DNA of 7,337 bases. Source: Puniceicoccales bacterium. GTDB lineage: Bacteria > Verrucomicrobiota > Verrucomicrobiia > Opitutales > JAIRLM01. The notes under the pieces are model-generated. The model made no database searches, was not told the origin of the DNA, and saw nothing but the letters and a program-made list of their open reading frames with translations. This document shows, piece after piece, positions 5,432 to 7,337 of this stretch. The stretch's first letter is position 1; each line of letters begins with the position of its first letter. The DNA lies in NCBI GenBank assembly GCA_031287845.1, contig JAITSI010000021.1, positions 1 through 7,337 on the forward strand. Reading direction: 5' to 3'. The translations under genes were made by a program, and so were the position numbers.

Positions 5432-6256
5432 GTGCCGGCTTCGGGCAGGATGGTTGCCGTGGGGCCGCTATTCGGGACAAATCTGGTCCTATTCGCCATC
5501 TGCCTGGGGCTGTGCTGGCTTTCGATCCGCGCCTGGCGAAGGCGCATCCGTTCCCGGCGGTGTTTTTTCCGCTACCTGGCCCGGCTGCTGCGCTGTTCCC
5601 CCAGCTCCCCCGGCCGGGACTGGTGCCTGCGGGGGACGTTTCGGGGACGGGAGTTTGCCGTCGGCACAATCCGCGGCCCCCGGCACCTTCGCCCTCCCCT
5701 GGCCATCCGCCTGGGCCAGCCTAGCCTCATGGCCCACGCCGACCTGCTCCTGGACCTGCGGCCGCGCAGCTTGCTCACTCATTTTGCGCCGATGCTGGGC
5801 CGGCCCAACCTGCACTTCGGCCATGGGCACCTGGACCGCTGCCTTGCCCTCCACTGCAGCGACGCCGACCTGGCCCGGCAGCTGCGCGGCCGGGAAGAAT
5901 TCCGCACCGTCCTCTGCGACTTCTGGTGCGCCCGGCGCCGGGGAGTTTTACGCTTTTCCCGGGGTCAGCTCACCTACCTCCAGCGCCGCTGGTCCCCGTG
6001 CCGGCGAACGGCCGCGGAAATTCGCCACTGCCTATTTCTGCTCTGCGACCTCTGCGACCTCATCCGCAGCCGGGAGTGGTCACAGGGCAGCACCCTTCTC
6101 CAAAAAGATTTCCACGCCGCTGAGGATGATGAGAATGCCGGCGGAAGCTATGTAGATGCCGGTCAAACGGCCGGCCAGGGTGAGGGCGAATTCGCTGATC
6201 CGCTCCGAGTAGGTGGCCGCCAGCCAAAGGATGACGAAGAGCGTGCCCAGGGCTAG
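5432..6256 (+). CDS. Uncharacterised protein with one N-terminal membrane segment
   Basis: I do not recognise the family. Starting from GTG 5432 the frame has 274 codons; ATG 5450 is an alternative start, and neither has a clear ribosome binding site. Residues about 10-30 (VGPLFGTNLVLFAICLGLCW) form one membrane segment followed by an Arg-rich stop (RAWRRRIRSRR), so the bulk should be cytoplasmic. Residues 60-215 alternate short beta-like strands, including GRDWCLRGTFRGREFAVG, LLLDLRPRS and GVLRFSRGQLTYL, and carry many Arg and Cys. This recalls the small bacterial DUF3137-like proteins, but that is a weak impression. The last 58 codons (from 6080) run antisense to marC and have shadow-like hydrophilic composition, so the true end may be earlier and the stop may have been lost or frameshifted. 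It lies 18 nt after hldA, probably in the same operon. Confidence 0.6.
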   Translation: MPASGRMVAVGPLFGTNLVLFAICLGLCWLSIRAWRRRIRSRRCFFRYLARLLRCSPSSPGRDWCLRGTFRGREFAVGTIRGPRHLRPPLAIRLGQPSLMAHADLLLDLRPRSLLTHFAPMLGRPNLHFGHGHLDRCLALHCSDADLARQLRGREEFRTVLCDFWCARRRGVLRFSRGQLTYLQRRWSPCRRTAAEIRHCLFLLCDLCDLIRSREWSQGSTLLQKDFHAAEDDENAGGSYVDAGQTAGQGEGEFADPLRVGGRQPKDDEERAQG

Positions 6257-6709
6257 GATGACGGCCACCAGCAGGCCAAGCATCCCGGCCGGGCCCGGAT
6301 AGTCGCTGCCGAACAGGAGCGCCGTCGAGATCATGCCGGGGCCGCAGATGAGCGGGATGCCCAGCGGGGTGATGGCCACGCTCCCCGATTGCTGCGCCGA
6401 TGACCGGTCGCCGTCCCGCTTGCCCGGGCCCGGGTCCAGCAGCCGGGGGATGCTGATGATGAGCAGAAAGCTGCCGCCGGCAATTTTGAATGCCTGCAGG
6501 GAAACTCCAAATATGTGAAAGATTCCCATGCCACTGAAAACAACCACGGCCATCACGCCCAGCGCGACGGCACAGGCGATGGCGGCCGTTTTCGTCCGCT
6601 CCCGCGCGCTCTGTCCGGGCGTGAGGGAAAGAAGAACGGCAATTCCCGCTGCCGGATTGGCTATGATAAACAATTTAAGAAATGAAGCAAGTATGACGGC
6701 AAGCGGCAT
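6080..6709 (-). CDS. MarC family integral membrane protein
   Basis: A protein of 209 residues, the usual length for the MarC/UPF0056 (COG2095) family, with about six membrane helices. The recognisable parts are FIIANPAAGIAVLLSLT (the N-P motif in the first helix, Asn18-Pro19), FGVSLQAFKIAGGSFLLIIS, the conserved SVAITPLGIPLICGPGMIST segment, and the helices LLVAVILALGTLFVILWLAA and LTGIYIASAGILIILSGVEI. Family members are inner-membrane proteins of uncertain transport function; the early link to multiple antibiotic resistance was not upheld. ATG 6709 is chosen because it gives the family N-terminus. A longer frame from 6832 begins inside repeat R2 and adds non-homologous residues. No good Shine-Dalgarno site precedes it. 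The 3' end overlaps the convergent unknown gene by 177 nt. Confidence 0.93.
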   Translation of the reverse strand: MPLAVILASFLKLFIIANPAAGIAVLLSLTPGQSARERTKTAAIACAVALGVMAVVVFSGMGIFHIFGVSLQAFKIAGGSFLLIISIPRLLDPGPGKRDGDRSSAQQSGSVAITPLGIPLICGPGMISTALLFGSDYPGPAGMLGLLVAVILALGTLFVILWLAATYSERISEFALTLAGRLTGIYIASAGILIILSGVEIFLEKGAAL

Positions 6710-6750
6710 GGTTCGACCATTTGACCGGCCCCTCGCGGAATGTAAAGCCC

Positions 6751-6767
6751 GAAAAAGTTGCTTTTTC
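6751..6767 (-). promoter_or_regulatory. A/T-rich hairpin in the marC leader
   Basis: GAAAAAG-TTG-CTTTTTC is a perfect 7-bp inverted repeat 42 nt upstream of the marC start. Just downstream of it on the minus strand is TTTACA, which could be a weak -35 box. The role is unknown: operator, leader hairpin, or the terminator of a plus-strand transcript are all possible. Confidence 0.25.
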
Positions 6768-6807
6768 CCAAAATCCGGCCGCCTTCGCAGATTTCCACGT
6801 GCGAATG

Positions 6808-6945
6808 GGCCTCGAGGGCCGGCCGGGCCCATTTGGGGGCCCTGCCCCCAGCTCCGCTGTGCTGCGCTTCCCCCAGATGTCGGTTATTCGAAGGCCGGCC
6901 CGTCAGCTTTGAATGGAACCGGCGCTAGGCTCAGGACCCGTAAAC
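6808..6945. repeat. Repeat element R2
   Basis: The core at 6808-6875 matches the R1 core (1284-1350): it starts GGGCCTCGAGGGCCGGCC, has TGGGGGC facing GCCCCCA, and ends CGCTTCCCCCA. It is followed by a second module at 6893-6921 (29 nt), repeated in R3 with two differences. Then comes TAGGCTCAGGACCCGTA at 6926-6942, identical over 17 bp to the left end of R1; CTCAGGACCCGTAAAC (6930-6945) also matches the complement of the right end of R1 over 16 bp. R2 therefore has one R1 end but no inverted partner in sight. It sits about 100 bp upstream of marC. Confidence 0.75.
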
Positions 6946-6984
6946 ACACACTCTACCTCCATCTGAAAAGATGACCGATACGGA

Positions 6985-7125
6985 CCTGTTGTGCAGGAGC
7001 TTGACTTCTTGAGGGAAAGGCCTCTTACGGGCACTGCCCGACGAAGCGGGCAGTGCCGCGGGCCGGCCCTGATGGCAAAAAGGCTACGCAGGGCGACCTG
7101 CGCGCTGCGATAGCAGAAGCATCGC
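6985..7125. other. Hairpin-rich non-coding segment, possible structured RNA
   Basis: Hairpins follow one another: CCTG/CAGG (6985-6997), GAGG/CCTC (7011-7024), a perfect 11-bp stem GGCACTGCCCG / CGGGCAGTGCC with loop ACGAAG (7030-7057), a 6-bp stem CGCAGG-GCGA-CCTGCG with a GNRA-type tetraloop (7087-7102), and GCGAT/ATCGC (7107-7125). No reading frame here looks like a protein. TTGACT at 7001 with TTACGG 18 bp later is a poor promoter candidate. The strand is unknown because stems read equally on both, although GCGA fits the GNRA rule on plus (the minus loop would be TCGC). I do not recognise a known RNA family. Confidence 0.3.
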
Positions 7126-7157
7126 CCAGCACCTCGTTCTATCATCTCCTGGGGTTG

Positions 7158-7337
7158 GGCCGGCCCGCCAGCTTTGGATGGAACCGTCCGTAGCGCCCGT
7201 CCGGCCGGCGTCCCGAGCAAAGCGAGGGGGCCTCGAGGGCCGGCCAGGCCCTTTTGGGGGCTTTGCCCCCAGCTTCGCTTCCCCCAATTATCGATGCTAC
7301 GGCACTCCGTGGGCGGGGGATTGGCAAAGGGGCGCGG
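7158..7337. repeat. Repeat element R3 (cut by window end)
   Basis: It opens with the 29-nt module also found in R2 (7158-7186 against 6893-6921, two differences). The family core then starts at about 7228 (GGGCCTCGAGGGCCGGCC) and ends CTTCCCCCA at 7286, lacking about 10 bp (TGTGCTGCGC-like) present in R2. From 7287 to the end (ATTATCGATGCTACGGC through GGGGCGCGG) it keeps aligning with R1 downstream of its core (1351-1402), with small gaps. The module order differs from R2. Confidence 0.7.

Noticed and set aside
6710..6832. Longer marC start giving 250 residues
   Set aside because: The added 41 residues start within repeat R2 and have no membrane or family character; ATG 6709 gives the normal MarC N-terminus and length.
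6946..7260. Transposase or other protein remnant in the right-hand gap (for example the plus-strand stretch GDLRAAIAEASPSTSFYHLL)
   Set aside because: The peptide is short, lies in a frame with a stop just upstream, and has no motif I can name. Minus-strand frames here are compositional shadows.

Overview
The window looks like a piece of chromosome from a Gram-negative bacterium with high G+C content. A heptose kinase of the LPS pathway supports the Gram-negative assignment. Membrane pyrophosphatase, stand-alone heptose kinase and weak Shine-Dalgarno sites would fit a Verrucomicrobiota/PVC-type host, but the sequence alone does not settle the taxon.

Left part (1-1515): an accessory region, visibly less G+C-rich than the rest. 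It holds the 3' part of a coiled-coil, membrane-anchored protein built from 33-bp repeats (3-608). Next come a ribbon-helix-helix antitoxin-like gene (779-1102) and an overlapping RelE/ParE-like toxin that stops matching its family after about 50 codons (1080-1229). At that point a G+C-rich repeat element (R1, 1231-1444) with 13-bp inverted ends begins.

Centre (1516-6709): ordinary chromosomal genes. Two tRNA genes (Gln-CUG, then Pro-UGG) lie on the minus strand with no bases between them. Divergent to them is hppA (1848-4214), a membrane pyrophosphatase with the K+-dependent signature and an N-terminal extension. Then come a stand-alone D-glycero-D-manno-heptose 7-phosphate kinase (hldA/rfaE1, 4427-5413) and, 18 nt after it, an unrecognised small membrane-anchored protein (5432-6256). 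That last frame runs 177 nt into the convergent marC-family membrane protein gene (6080-6709, minus).

Right part (6710-7337): no credible protein gene. It holds two more members of the R1 repeat family (R2, 6808-6945; R3, 7158-7337, cut by the window end). They flank about 200 bp with a chain of hairpins, including an 11-bp perfect stem and a 6-bp stem capped by a GCGA tetraloop.

Functionally, hppA couples pyrophosphate hydrolysis to ion pumping and hldA feeds ADP-heptose/LPS-core synthesis. There is no sign that the window encodes one integrated pathway. The least explained parts are the mosaic repeat family, the broken toxin-antitoxin pair and the hairpin-rich segment between R2 and R3.
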